Shown here in pieces: positions 40,052 through 49,137 of a stretch of DNA of 64,000 bases; the first letter of the stretch is position 1; each line of letters opens with the position of its first letter. The notes below the pieces were generated by a model. It was not told the DNA's origin and did not search any database. It was given only the letters and a program-made list of their open reading frames with translations. The DNA is from CAYWRZ01 sp964460845 (lineage in GTDB: Bacteria > Bacteroidota > Bacteroidia > Flavobacteriales_D > UBA2798). The DNA is taken from positions 18,217-82,216 of the forward strand of contig CAYWRZ010000013.1 of assembly GCA_964460845.1 (NCBI GenBank), given 5' to 3'. A program made the position numbers and the translations under genes.

Positions 40052-40966
40052 ATGCGTACCTCGTTTTATTCTTCGTTCAGGCTGGTACTTTTTGTACTGT
40101 TTTTCTACATTATCGCCCAGCTTACCTGGTGGTCTTTCTTAATTATAGAGCTGACCCAGCAAGTGTATGCAGACGACCCGAGGCTTTCGCTGAAAAATAC
40201 GATGATCATCGGAGAAGGGATCGTATTTATCATGATCATGCTGCTGGGATTTATCTATACCTACAAAGCATTTCTCAAAGAAGTGGTGCTGGCACAACGC
40301 CAGCAAAATTTTATGCTTTCGGTCACCCACGAGTTTAAAACTCCACTGGCCTCCTTACGCCTTTATCTCGAAACACTTATCAAACGCGAGCTTCCGGCCG
40401 CACGGAAAGAAGAAATCCTGCAAAAAGCGCTCGGCGATACCGAAAGGCTGCACGCGCTTACAGAAAACATTCTGCTGGCCACACGTATCGATCTGAACGC
40501 TTATCCCCTTCAACGTCAAACCCGAAATCTGTCGGCATTTGTAGAAGCGCTAAGCGATAACCTAACCGGTTCGATAGGTGCCAACTACGAGACCCATAAG
40601 GAAATAGAACCCGAAATTTTCTTTGCCTTCGACGAGCTGGCCATGAGCTCCATTTTCTGCAATCTGTATGAAAATGCTGTAAAATACTCGGATCCCGGTG
40701 CCCGTATCCGCATTGCTTTATACCGCGAAGCCGACCAAATTAAGCTTTCGGTCAGCGATCAGGGATCGGGGATCCCCGCAGCGGCACGGAAAAAAATATT
40801 CGGGAAATTCTTCAGAGTAGGCAACGAAGAAACACGAAGCAGCAAAGGAACCGGACTCGGACTTTTTATCGTGAAAAATTTTACTGCGCTGCATCAGGGG
40901 AAAATAGAGGTACGCGATAACACCCCGAAGGGAACCGTTTTTGAAATTTCTTTCCCCTTTCACTAA
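40052..40966 (+). CDS. Sensor histidine kinase (orphan)
   Basis: A 304-aa membrane kinase with two helices (~9-33 and ~52-72) and only ~18 residues between them, so it has no real periplasmic sensor domain. The H-box is at His93 (VTHEFKTPLASLRLYLETL). The ATP-binding domain has the N-box NLYENAVKYSD, G1 DQGSGIPAAARKKIFGKFFR and G2 GTGLGLFIVKN. No response regulator is next to it: the upstream gene is the divergent propeller and the downstream gene is convergent. It may sense a membrane signal and act with a distant partner. Confidence 0.92.
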   Translation: MRTSFYSSFRLVLFVLFFYIIAQLTWWSFLIIELTQQVYADDPRLSLKNTMIIGEGIVFIMIMLLGFIYTYKAFLKEVVLAQRQQNFMLSVTHEFKTPLASLRLYLETLIKRELPAARKEEILQKALGDTERLHALTENILLATRIDLNAYPLQRQTRNLSAFVEALSDNLTGSIGANYETHKEIEPEIFFAFDELAMSSIFCNLYENAVKYSDPGARIRIALYREADQIKLSVSDQGSGIPAAARKKIFGKFFRVGNEETRSSKGTGLGLFIVKNFTALHQGKIEVRDNTPKGTVFEISFPFH

Positions 40967-40994
40967 AAATCCCCGCTGCCGGAAGCAGCGGGGA
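40965..40994. terminator. Terminator between the kinase and the T9SS protein
   Basis: A 10-bp perfect stem TCCCCGCTGC / GCAGCGGGGA (40970-40979 and 40985-40994), loop CGGAA. The minus strand continues with TTTTTAG, so it mainly ends the leftward gene that stops at 41017; the plus side has no T-run. Confidence 0.7.
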
Positions 40995-41016
40995 ATGAAA
41001 CTACTTTACTTACGTA

Positions 41017-43194
41017 TCAACGAAGTATGGTCACGTGCCCGGTATAAGGACCAAAAGCCGTGTTGGCCGGAATAACAATGTAAAAATAGGTGCCTTCGGG
41101 CACACCGCCGCCGTTCCAGTTGTTCTTATAGTCGTCAGATTCGTACAGGAGCTGCCCCCAGCGGTTGTATATCTGCACTTTGGTATTGGGATGATTTTCA
41201 ATGCCGGCAATAATGAACGTATCGTTGGCGCCGTCGCCATTGGGTGAAAATACATTCGGTACAATAAGCTCACAGCCGATAAAGGTATAAGCTGCCGAAG
41301 CCATTGCCGTGGCTCCGCAACGATCGATTACGGTGACGGTATAAGTGCCGTCTTGCGGCGTACCGGGAAACACCAATTGTCCGCTACCCGGATCAGAGGC
41401 GATAGGATTACCGTTGGGATCGAGCCAGGCTATCTGATACCCGCCGGCGCCACCGGTAATTTGCGGCACTATCGAAAGACTTTCTCCAAGACAAAACTCT
41501 CCGGGCGCGACAGTCACCCTAAGCGTATCGTACTCCGGTATAAGTACCTCAAAAGTCACGGTCGAATCGACCCCACAGGCATCGGCTACCGTAACGCTGT
41601 AGGTGGTATTCACTATCGGCGCTACCGCAATCAGGGAAGTGGTATCGGAAGTGCTCCACGCAAAAGAATAAGGAGGCCCTCCTGCACCCGAAAGTACAGT
41701 AACGGAAAGCGTCACTATATCGCCCGCACAAACCTGCGTATCCTGCGCAAGCTGAAAAATATAGGGATCAGGTACGGGAATGGTAACCCGTATGGTATCG
41801 GTATCGGTTTGTCCGCACAAATCGGTTACAGTAACCGTAAATTCGGAATTCGAATTAATAACCGGCACGATATTAGGCGTGGTGGCTCCGTTGCTCCAGA
41901 GGAACGTATAAGGCGGCGTTCCGCCAGTAATAACGGGCGTAAGCGCAGCGGTTTGTCCCGGGCAGGCCACGGTCTGATCAGCACCTAAATCGACCGTCAG
42001 CAATTCGGGATCCACAATAAGCAGAATGGCTTCTTCTACCAGCGTATCTCCGCAGGCGGTATAGGTGGTAATGGTAATGGTTACCGTATCTACACTACCG
42101 GGACTGCCAGCGCCTATGGGGTTAACCACCAAATCTACAGTGCTTTCGCCGGGCAGGAAAATTACGCTGTCGGCAATGGCCGTATAATCCACCCCGTTGA
42201 CCGCATTACCGCCTATGTCAAAATTCACCACAAGCGAATCGGTATCGTCGGGTCGGCTAAACGTAAATGTAGCATTGTCGCAATTGCGGGTAATTATAGT
42301 GTCTCCGCTGAGTGTGGTTACTTCTACGCTGACCCCGCCGCCGTCGGAGTTAAAGCTCCCGGCTTCGAGAAATACGCCCGAATCATAATTCTCGTCGCCC
42401 ATGTCGGCAATGGCCATCTTAATGTGATAGGTTTCGCCACATTGCACCCTCGCCGAAGCGGTAAGCACTCGGGTAAAGCCGTCGTACTGAATAGTAGCGC
42501 CGCCCGAATTATCTACGTAGTAAGTGCTGTAGCTGGTCCAATTGGGATCGCTTGCGGCACAGGTAAATGGAAAGAACCCGAGCCCCGCTACCCCTGGATT
42601 CACGGTGTTAATCGCCACAAAGGTAGCCGTACCCGGCACAAGCGCCAGGTTGACCCCGCCATTGCTGAACCCCCCGCTAAAGCCGGGTCCGCTAATAAAA
42701 AACCCGAACACATCGTTGTAATCGCTGCATACGTATTCGGGATATTCTTCGGAAGCAAATACATAACGAAACTGCACACTATCGCCTGCCGGTATAAAAT
42801 CAAATTCCAGCACCGCCACATCGTACTGCGCATTGGACAGGATAATGCCCAAATCGGGATCGCTGCTGGAAACACCTCCACCCAGCGTAGCATTATCTAA
42901 ATTATTGGGACCGACCGCCACCTGCACATTACCGGTACCGAGTATTATTCCACGGTTAATCCCCAGGTTCGTGCCATTTGCGGTAAAAGAGCCTACCTGG
43001 TTGCTCACTGTATTGGCCGGTACACCGTTAAACATTACGTTCGATACCGATACCCCCGAACCGAGCAGTACGCTTCGTACAAGCTGATCGGGAGTCTGTG
43101 TCGTATTGTTGATCACTAATTGCGCAGAAGCGGAGATACTATAGCTAAAAAAAAGTAAAAGAAGCGTAAGGCTCCTCACACTTAATGTTTTCAT
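41017..43194 (-). CDS. Secreted choice-of-anchor-L protein with T9SS type B sorting domain
   Basis: A 725-aa exported protein from the ATG at 43194, which gives a clean signal peptide (FFSYSISASAQ); a longer frame starts at 43227. Residues ~30-245 are a choice-of-anchor-L domain (VFASEEYPEYVCSDYNDVFG, FISGPGFSGGF). Then come Calx-beta/SprB-like immunoglobulin repeats (~280-620; GAGGPPYSFAWSTSDTTSLI, GGTPPYTFLWSNGATTPN). The C-terminal gliding-motility-type domain (~640-725; PNVFSPNGDGANDTFIIAGI, VQIYNRWGQLLYES, GTYFYIVI) is the type B T9SS signal. It is probably a surface adhesin. Confidence 0.92.
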   Translation of the reverse strand: MKTLSVRSLTLLLLFFSYSISASAQLVINNTTQTPDQLVRSVLLGSGVSVSNVMFNGVPANTVSNQVGSFTANGTNLGINRGIILGTGNVQVAVGPNNLDNATLGGGVSSSDPDLGIILSNAQYDVAVLEFDFIPAGDSVQFRYVFASEEYPEYVCSDYNDVFGFFISGPGFSGGFSNGGVNLALVPGTATFVAINTVNPGVAGLGFFPFTCAASDPNWTSYSTYYVDNSGGATIQYDGFTRVLTASARVQCGETYHIKMAIADMGDENYDSGVFLEAGSFNSDGGGVSVEVTTLSGDTIITRNCDNATFTFSRPDDTDSLVVNFDIGGNAVNGVDYTAIADSVIFLPGESTVDLVVNPIGAGSPGSVDTVTITITTYTACGDTLVEEAILLIVDPELLTVDLGADQTVACPGQTAALTPVITGGTPPYTFLWSNGATTPNIVPVINSNSEFTVTVTDLCGQTDTDTIRVTIPVPDPYIFQLAQDTQVCAGDIVTLSVTVLSGAGGPPYSFAWSTSDTTSLIAVAPIVNTTYSVTVADACGVDSTVTFEVLIPEYDTLRVTVAPGEFCLGESLSIVPQITGGAGGYQIAWLDPNGNPIASDPGSGQLVFPGTPQDGTYTVTVIDRCGATAMASAAYTFIGCELIVPNVFSPNGDGANDTFIIAGIENHPNTKVQIYNRWGQLLYESDDYKNNWNGGGVPEGTYFYIVIPANTAFGPYTGHVTILR

Positions 43195-43330
43195 AATTGC
43201 AGGCATTCGTAAGATTAGCTCTTCCATTTAACTTAAGAGACTGCTAAATTAAGCTTATAGTTGCATTTTGGCGAAAAAAAACGCTCGTTATTGAAAAAGA
43301 ATCAGTTAAGAAGAAGCCCGAGATAAACCT

Positions 43331-43338
43331 TATATTTG
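43331..43338 (+). promoter_or_regulatory. -7 box of the M20-LEA-YyaL run
   Basis: TATATTTG is an exact TAnnTTTG match, 20 bp before the ATG. No clear -33 element at the right distance. Confidence 0.5.
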
Positions 43339-43358
43339 CCTGAAAATCGACAAGGACA

Positions 43359-44732
43359 ATGAGTGATATCAAAAATTACGTGCACGAAAACCGTGACCGC
43401 TTCATCGAAGAACTGTGCGACCTGCTTCGCATTCCTTCTGTAAGCGCCGACCCGAAGTATAAAGCCGATGTGCTCCGCACCGCCGAAGCCGTACGCGACA
43501 GGCTTAAAGAAGCCGGTGCCGACCATGCCGAGCTTTGCCCCACTAAAGGCAATCCTATCGTGTATGCCGAAAAAATAATAGACCCCACCCTGCCTACCGT
43601 GCTGGTGTACGGTCACTACGATGTGCAACCCGCCGATCCGTTTGAGCTGTGGACCTCCCCCCCCTTCGAACCCGTTATCAAAGACGAAAAGATATATGCA
43701 CGGGGTGCCTGCGACGACAAAGGGCAGATGTACATGCACGTGAAGGCTTTCGAAACCATGCTCAAGACCAACTCGCTCACCTGCAACGTGAAATTCATGA
43801 TCGAAGGTGAAGAAGAAGTGGGCTCCGATAACTTAGGCCCGTTTGTGAAGGAAAATAAGGAGAAGCTCAAGGCTAACGTGATCCTTATCTCCGACACCGC
43901 CATGATTGCCAACGACACGCCCTCGATAGATGTAGGACTGCGCGGACTGAGCTACCTCGAAGTAGAAGTGACCGGACCCAACCGCGACCTGCACTCGGGT
44001 GTTTATGGCGGCGCCGTAGCCAACCCGATCAACATTCTCTGCAAAATGGTCGCCTCGCTGCACGACGAAAACAACCACATCACCATTCCCGGTTTTTACG
44101 ATGCGGTAGCCGAACTTAGCGAAGCCGAAAGAGCCGAAATGGCCAAAGCGCCTTTCGATCTGGAACATTACAAAAAAGACCTCGACATCGCTGAAACCTA
44201 TGGCGAAAAAGGCTATTCGACTATCGAACGCACCGGTATCCGTCCTACGCTCGACGTGAACGGTATCTGGGGCGGCTACACCGGAGAAGGTGCCAAAACC
44301 GTGCTGCCCTCCAAAGCATTCGCCAAAATCTCGATGCGCCTGGTACCCAATCAAGGTTCCAAAGCCATCACCGAGCTCTTCCAAAAACACTTTACAAGCA
44401 TCGCTCCCGAAGCTGTAAAAGTGGAAGTAAGACCACACCACGGCGGAGAACCCGTAGTGGTATCGACCGATTCGGCCGCTTACCTGGCCGCCAGCCGTGC
44501 CATGGAAGAAACCTTCGGTAAAAAGCCCGTACCCACCCGCGGCGGCGGAAGCATCCCCATCGTGGCGCTGTTCAAAAAAGAGCTGGAACTCGACACCGTG
44601 CTGATGGGCTTCGGACTCGATTCGGACGCTATTCACTCGCCCAACGAGCACTACGGCGTATTCAACTACCTGAAAGGTATCGAAACCATTCCCCTTTTCT
44701 ACCGGAATTTTGCGCAGCTCACTCAGCCATAA
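43359..44732 (+). CDS. M20 family dipeptidase/metallopeptidase
   Basis: A 457-aa zinc exopeptidase of the CNDP/DapE-like type. The catalytic domain has YGHYDVQPADPFELW (His and Asp of the first metal site, ~86-100), GACDDKGQMYMH (~126-137), the base in FMIEGEEEVGS (~148-158) and a later Asp. A lid/dimerisation domain (~210-390) is followed by the final metal His in IHSPNEHYG. The pattern matches bacterial 'dipeptidase' M20 enzymes that free amino acids from dipeptides. It is the first gene of a rightward set of five or six. Confidence 0.95.
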   Translation: MSDIKNYVHENRDRFIEELCDLLRIPSVSADPKYKADVLRTAEAVRDRLKEAGADHAELCPTKGNPIVYAEKIIDPTLPTVLVYGHYDVQPADPFELWTSPPFEPVIKDEKIYARGACDDKGQMYMHVKAFETMLKTNSLTCNVKFMIEGEEEVGSDNLGPFVKENKEKLKANVILISDTAMIANDTPSIDVGLRGLSYLEVEVTGPNRDLHSGVYGGAVANPINILCKMVASLHDENNHITIPGFYDAVAELSEAERAEMAKAPFDLEHYKKDLDIAETYGEKGYSTIERTGIRPTLDVNGIWGGYTGEGAKTVLPSKAFAKISMRLVPNQGSKAITELFQKHFTSIAPEAVKVEVRPHHGGEPVVVSTDSAAYLAASRAMEETFGKKPVPTRGGGSIPIVALFKKELELDTVLMGFGLDSDAIHSPNEHYGVFNYLKGIETIPLFYRNFAQLTQP

Positions 44733-45222
44733 AATCACACTCCTCTCTGGAAAAGGACTGTCGGCGCTGCTGGCAATCCTTTTCCTTTTTTCTTCCTGCC
44801 TCAGCTACGATCAGATAGACCTGAAAAAAGTCAACAATCTTCAGGTAAATGAGTTTACCCGCGAGAAAATGGTGGTCACCTTCAACGTGAGGCTCCACAA
44901 TCCGAACGGCTATAAAATCAAAATCGTAAAAGGCGACCTCGATTTGTTTATCGGCGGAACTGAAGCCGGAAAAGCCAGGCTGAGCAAAAAAGTAAAGCTC
45001 AAAAAACGCAGCGAAGAAGATTACGACATTATCGTCGAAGCCGACCTGAAAGATCTCGGCAAAGCCCTGCTCAATTCTTCACTTACTATTGCGCTTACAC
45101 GCAGTGCCCCCGTCAAAATCAAAGGCTGGATCAAAGGACGCGTATTCGTTTTCGGGAAAAAATTCCGCGTAGAATTTAAAGAAAACGTGGATCTGAGCAA
45201 GTTTAAACTTCCTTCATTTTAA
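44710..45222 (+). CDS. LEA14-like lipoprotein (WHy domain)
   Basis: A 170-aa protein. The only start that keeps a full signal is a TTG at 44710, overlapping the dipeptidase by 23 bp. A lipobox-like LFLFSSC (Cys ~30) follows the hydrophobic stretch, and then a single water-stress/LEA type 2 domain: LKKVNNLQVNEFTREKMVVT, FNVRLHNPNGYKIKIVKGDL, DLFIGGTEAGKARLSKKVKL. Such proteins sit at the envelope and have no known enzyme activity. The overlap suggests translational coupling to the M20 gene. Confidence 0.85.
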   Translation: MRSSLSHKITLLSGKGLSALLAILFLFSSCLSYDQIDLKKVNNLQVNEFTREKMVVTFNVRLHNPNGYKIKIVKGDLDLFIGGTEAGKARLSKKVKLKKRSEEDYDIIVEADLKDLGKALLNSSLTIALTRSAPVKIKGWIKGRVFVFGKKFRVEFKENVDLSKFKLPSF

Positions 45223-45227
45223 CACCT

Positions 45228-47237
45228 ATGTCCGCTTCCAACCGACTCGGTAAGGAAAGCAGCCCTTACCTGCTTCAGCATGCCCTTAACCCCGTCGATT
45301 GGTACCCCTGGGGTAAAGAAGCATTGGATAAAGCGCTGCGCGAAAACAAGCTGCTGCTCATAAGCGTAGGCTATTCTTCCTGCCACTGGTGTCATGTGAT
45401 GGAACACGAATCGTTCGAAGACGAAGAAGTGGTCCGGGTCATGAATGCCCATTTTGTCTGTATCAAAGTAGATCGGGAAGAACGCCCCGACGTGGATCAG
45501 GTCTATATGAACGCCATTCAACTGATGAACGGACAAGGCGGCTGGCCACTCAACTGCTTTGCCCTGCCCGACGGCCGACCGGTATATGGCGGCACCTATT
45601 TCCCCAAAGAAGCCTGGCTCTCGGTGCTGCATCAGCTTGCCCTGCTCTACCGCAACGAAAACGAAAAAGTAGTCGAATACGCCGCCAAGCTTACGCAAGG
45701 CATACAACTGAGCGAGCTCGTTACTCCACCCGATACACCGGTAAAATTTTCACGCGATACGCTGGCGCAACTGGTAGCACGCTGGAAAAAACAGTTCGAC
45801 CTGCTCGAAGGCGGGCCCAACCGCGCACCCAAATTTCCCATGCCGCACAACTACCTTTTCCTGCTGCGGTACGGCACCCTGCAAAACGATCAGGCCCTGC
45901 TCGACTACGTAAAGCTCACGCTCGACAAGATGGCGCTCGGCGGTATTTTTGATCAGGCCGGCGGAGGATTTGCCCGCTACTCGACCGACATGATCTGGAA
46001 AGTGCCGCATTTCGAAAAAATGCTGTACGACAACGCCCAACTGCTCAGCTTATACAGCGAGGCATACGCCGCTTCGGGCCGAACCTTGTACCGCGAAACC
46101 GCGTTTCGTATCGCCGCGTTTCTCGAAAAAGAGCTGGCGCATAAAGACGGTGGATTCTATGCCGCACTCGATGCCGATACCGAAGGCGAAGAAGGAAAAT
46201 TTTATACCTGGTCTAAAGAAGAGCTACAGGGAATACTGGGCGAAGAATATCCCTTAGCATCTGCGTATTACCAAGTCAACCAATTGGGTGAATGGGAAGG
46301 ACGCTATATTCTTTTACGCCGCGAAACCGACGAAATTTTTGCCCGCGAACACGATATTAACCTGGAAGAATTACGCGCGCGCATCGAAGCGATAAACCGT
46401 AAGCTCTACGCAGCCCGCGAAAAACGCGAAAGACCCGGACTCGACGACAAGGTGATCACTTCCTGGAACGCGCTGGCCATACAGGGTTACTGCGATGCCT
46501 TTAAAGCATTTGGCGAAGATCGCTTCCGTGAGCAGGCACTTCGTACCGCCCGCTTTATATTGGGCGAACTGCTGCGCAGCGACGGCGGACTTTGGCACCG
46601 CTGGTGCAAAGGAGAAGCCGGTATCAACGGTTTTTTAGAAGATTACAGCTTTACGATCGAAGCTTTTCTGTCGCTGTATGAAATCACCTTCGACGAAGCC
46701 TGGCTCAAATGGGCACAAAAATTTGCCGACTACGCTTACGCCCACTTTTACGATCCCGCCTCGGGATTGTTCTTCTTTACCTCCTCGATCGATGCTCCGT
46801 TGGTAGCGCGCAAAACCGAATTTACCGACAATGTAACCCCAGCGTCGAACTCTTCTTTAGCCAAAGGATTGTGGCTGCTGGCACAACACACGGGCGAAAC
46901 GCGCTACGCCGATTTTGCCACTGCAATGCTCTCGGCGGTGTATGCGCAACTGCCTTCTTACGGAGCGGGCTTCTCTTACTGGGCTTTGCTGCACCTGCAC
47001 CTGTCGTGGCCTTTTTATGAAATTGCCGTATGTGGCCCTCAGGCGCTGGAGCTGGCTCACGAGCTGATGCCGCATTACCATCCCAACAGACTATGGGCAG
47101 GCAGCACCACCGAAAGCCGCTTGCCGCTGTTAACATCGAGGTTCAAAACTGACGAAACGCTCATTTACGTATGCCGTGAGAAAACCTGTAACTTGCCTGT
47201 CGGTTCGGCTGCAGAAGCGGCTGCTCAATTATTATGA
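45228..47237 (+). CDS. YyaL-like thioredoxin/AGE-fold protein (DUF255)
   Basis: A 669-aa cytosolic protein of the spermatogenesis-associated-20/YyaL family. The N-terminal thioredoxin-like domain (~1-165) has SCHWCHVMEHESF with Cys52 and Cys55, DREERPDVDQVYMNA and GGWPLNCFALPDGRPVYGGT. The rest is an (alpha/alpha) barrel (~190-600) like N-acylglucosamine epimerases (DQAGGGFARYSTD, FEKMLYDNAQL, LDDKVITSWNALAI). The redox and sugar activities have not been proven. It starts 5 bp after the LEA gene and overlaps the next gene by 4 bp. Confidence 0.94.
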   Translation: MSASNRLGKESSPYLLQHALNPVDWYPWGKEALDKALRENKLLLISVGYSSCHWCHVMEHESFEDEEVVRVMNAHFVCIKVDREERPDVDQVYMNAIQLMNGQGGWPLNCFALPDGRPVYGGTYFPKEAWLSVLHQLALLYRNENEKVVEYAAKLTQGIQLSELVTPPDTPVKFSRDTLAQLVARWKKQFDLLEGGPNRAPKFPMPHNYLFLLRYGTLQNDQALLDYVKLTLDKMALGGIFDQAGGGFARYSTDMIWKVPHFEKMLYDNAQLLSLYSEAYAASGRTLYRETAFRIAAFLEKELAHKDGGFYAALDADTEGEEGKFYTWSKEELQGILGEEYPLASAYYQVNQLGEWEGRYILLRRETDEIFAREHDINLEELRARIEAINRKLYAAREKRERPGLDDKVITSWNALAIQGYCDAFKAFGEDRFREQALRTARFILGELLRSDGGLWHRWCKGEAGINGFLEDYSFTIEAFLSLYEITFDEAWLKWAQKFADYAYAHFYDPASGLFFFTSSIDAPLVARKTEFTDNVTPASNSSLAKGLWLLAQHTGETRYADFATAMLSAVYAQLPSYGAGFSYWALLHLHLSWPFYEIAVCGPQALELAHELMPHYHPNRLWAGSTTESRLPLLTSRFKTDETLIYVCREKTCNLPVGSAAEAAAQLL

Positions 47238-48148
47238 GGTTTGTATCGCGCAGTTTGCTGCTTCTTTTTTTCGGCTTTTTCGGACTGTTTGGCTATGCCC
47301 AAATTATCGATAACCGCTACGGTACGGCTTTTACGGAAGACTCCTTTTTTAATGTCGATTTTATCCGGCAGAATAAGATAAAAAGCATTACCGGCTCGGT
47401 AGCTACCAAACGCGAAGGTGAAGCGGTCAGGCAACGCGATCAGTTTTTCTACTACGAATTTGATTCGCTGGGCCGAATCAGCGTGATCATGTCCACGTTT
47501 TCTGCATTAGGTCTTTCGACAGACACTACCGTTACCCGCTTTTATTACGATGCGCAGCACAACCTGATTACCCGAAGAAGTAACGACAACCACGGCTTTT
47601 ATTCCTACAACTACGAATACGATTCGCTGGGCAGAATAACCCGTGAGTCGTACTGCCGCGACGAAAATGCAGGACCCGACAAGTACCATTTCATCCAGGG
47701 GCAGCAGTTTGTGATTTCTTCCGAAACCTTTTCTTACGAGACGTATAGCAAACACCAACGGGTAAAAAGGTATTACAACAATTACGGGCAATTGTACCAG
47801 GAAAAATTCAGCTATTTCAACGAGCTGGGCTATCATACCGAAGACATTCTGCGGCTTACGCTGAGCGGAAAAGAATCGAAAATGGTATATGGCTACGACG
47901 ACAAAGGGCGCTTAAACCGCAAATCGGATATTTCGTACCTTATGGGCTATAACGAGATTACGCATACGTATGTCTATGACACGTTTGGTAATCTTGAAGA
48001 AGAAAATGTGTTTCGCAACGAAAAACAAAGTACGCTGCGCTCGCTGCTTTACGACAAAAACACGCTGCTGCTCAATGCACAGGTGATGAAAGATTTCCAT
48101 ACCGAACTGATTTATATTTTCAAATACAGCTATTCTTTTTACCGGTAA
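47234..48148 (+). CDS. Secreted YD-repeat-like protein
   Basis: A 304-aa exported protein; signal peptide ~1-22 (ends GYAQ). From ~70 onward it has several YD-type (RHS-like) repeats: YEFDSLGRISVIMSTFSALG, FYYDAQHNLITRRSNDN, YEYDSLGRITRESYCRD, VYGYDDKGRLNRKSDIS and YVYDTFGNLEEENVF. The repeats form beta-strands that can wrap into a shell in RHS toxins, but no toxin domain, core protease or T9SS sorting tail is present. Its ATG overlaps the YyaL stop (ATGA), so it is translated with it. Confidence 0.85.
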   Translation: MRFVSRSLLLLFFGFFGLFGYAQIIDNRYGTAFTEDSFFNVDFIRQNKIKSITGSVATKREGEAVRQRDQFFYYEFDSLGRISVIMSTFSALGLSTDTTVTRFYYDAQHNLITRRSNDNHGFYSYNYEYDSLGRITRESYCRDENAGPDKYHFIQGQQFVISSETFSYETYSKHQRVKRYYNNYGQLYQEKFSYFNELGYHTEDILRLTLSGKESKMVYGYDDKGRLNRKSDISYLMGYNEITHTYVYDTFGNLEEENVFRNEKQSTLRSLLYDKNTLLLNAQVMKDFHTELIYIFKYSYSFYR

Positions 48149-48166
48149 AATTTTTCCCTTCGGCAA

Positions 48167-49093
48167 ATGCGCATCGCGGTGATCGACATGGGTACTAACA
48201 CCTTTAACCTGCTGATAGCGGAAAGGCAGGGTACTGTGCTGAAAAGGCTGTATCAGGATAAAATCGCCGTAAAAATCGGAGAAGGCGGCTTCGGCCAAAA
48301 AAAGATTCTTCCGCAGGCCTGGGAACGGGGACTCGAAGCCATGAAAGCACATGCCTCGATCATCACGCAGTATGAGTGTCGGCTCGCCAAAGCCCTGGCC
48401 ACCTCGGCCATACGCGACGCCATAAACGGTGTCGAATTTGCCCGCGAAACCGAAAAGCTTACCGGTATCCCGGTCGAAATTATCGACGGTGATCGCGAAG
48501 CCGAACTGATCGCTATCGGTGTATGCCGATCGACCGAACCCGAAGAAAAAACGCTTATCATGGACATTGGCGGGGGCAGCACCGAATTTATAATCGCCGA
48601 CCGACACAGGGTATATTGGAAAAAAAGCTACCCGCTGGGTGTAACGCGCCTGCAAGAAGCCTTTCCACATTCGGACCCGATTACCGATGCAGAAGCACAG
48701 GCGCTCGAACTTCATTTCGCCACCCTGCTGAACGATTGCCTCGAAGCGGTAAAACTACACGGAGTACACACGCTGACCGGCTCTTCGGGCAGCTTCGAAA
48801 CGTTTGCCGATATGCTGAGCTGGAAATACCTTCGCCGGGCAGCCGATTTCTCCGTTTCACAAGGCACACTCGATAAGGATCAGTTTGTCGAAATGGCGCT
48901 TATGCTCCGACACAGCACACGCCGCGAACGGAAAAAGATGAACGGACTTTCCAAATTACGCCGCGACCTTATCGTGACGGGTGCCTTACTTACGCATTTT
49001 GTGCTGCGGCACAGCACTATCGACACAATTCGCTATTCTACCTGGTCGCTGCGCGAAGGCGCTTTGTACGAGCTGAGCGAAAAAAATAGTTAA
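48167..49093 (+). CDS. Ppx/GppA family exopolyphosphatase
   Basis: Hydrolyses polyphosphate or the pppGpp gamma-phosphate. It is 308 aa, i.e. only the two-domain ASKHA core without the C-terminal HD domain of E. coli Ppx/GppA, as in the short Bacteroidota/actinobacterial type. Phosphate loops are VIDMGTNTFNLLIAE (~4-18) and IMDIGGGSTEFIIAD (~129-143). The catalytic Glu is probably in IDGDREAELI (~108-117). It follows the YD-repeat gene by 18 bp and is probably the last gene of the M20 run. Confidence 0.93.
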   Translation: MRIAVIDMGTNTFNLLIAERQGTVLKRLYQDKIAVKIGEGGFGQKKILPQAWERGLEAMKAHASIITQYECRLAKALATSAIRDAINGVEFARETEKLTGIPVEIIDGDREAELIAIGVCRSTEPEEKTLIMDIGGGSTEFIIADRHRVYWKKSYPLGVTRLQEAFPHSDPITDAEAQALELHFATLLNDCLEAVKLHGVHTLTGSSGSFETFADMLSWKYLRRAADFSVSQGTLDKDQFVEMALMLRHSTRRERKKMNGLSKLRRDLIVTGALLTHFVLRHSTIDTIRYSTWSLREGALYELSEKNS

Positions 49094-49137
49094 TTTAGGC
49101 TGTTACCTTCTCTGTTTCTCTACCTAAGCTTTTTCGT

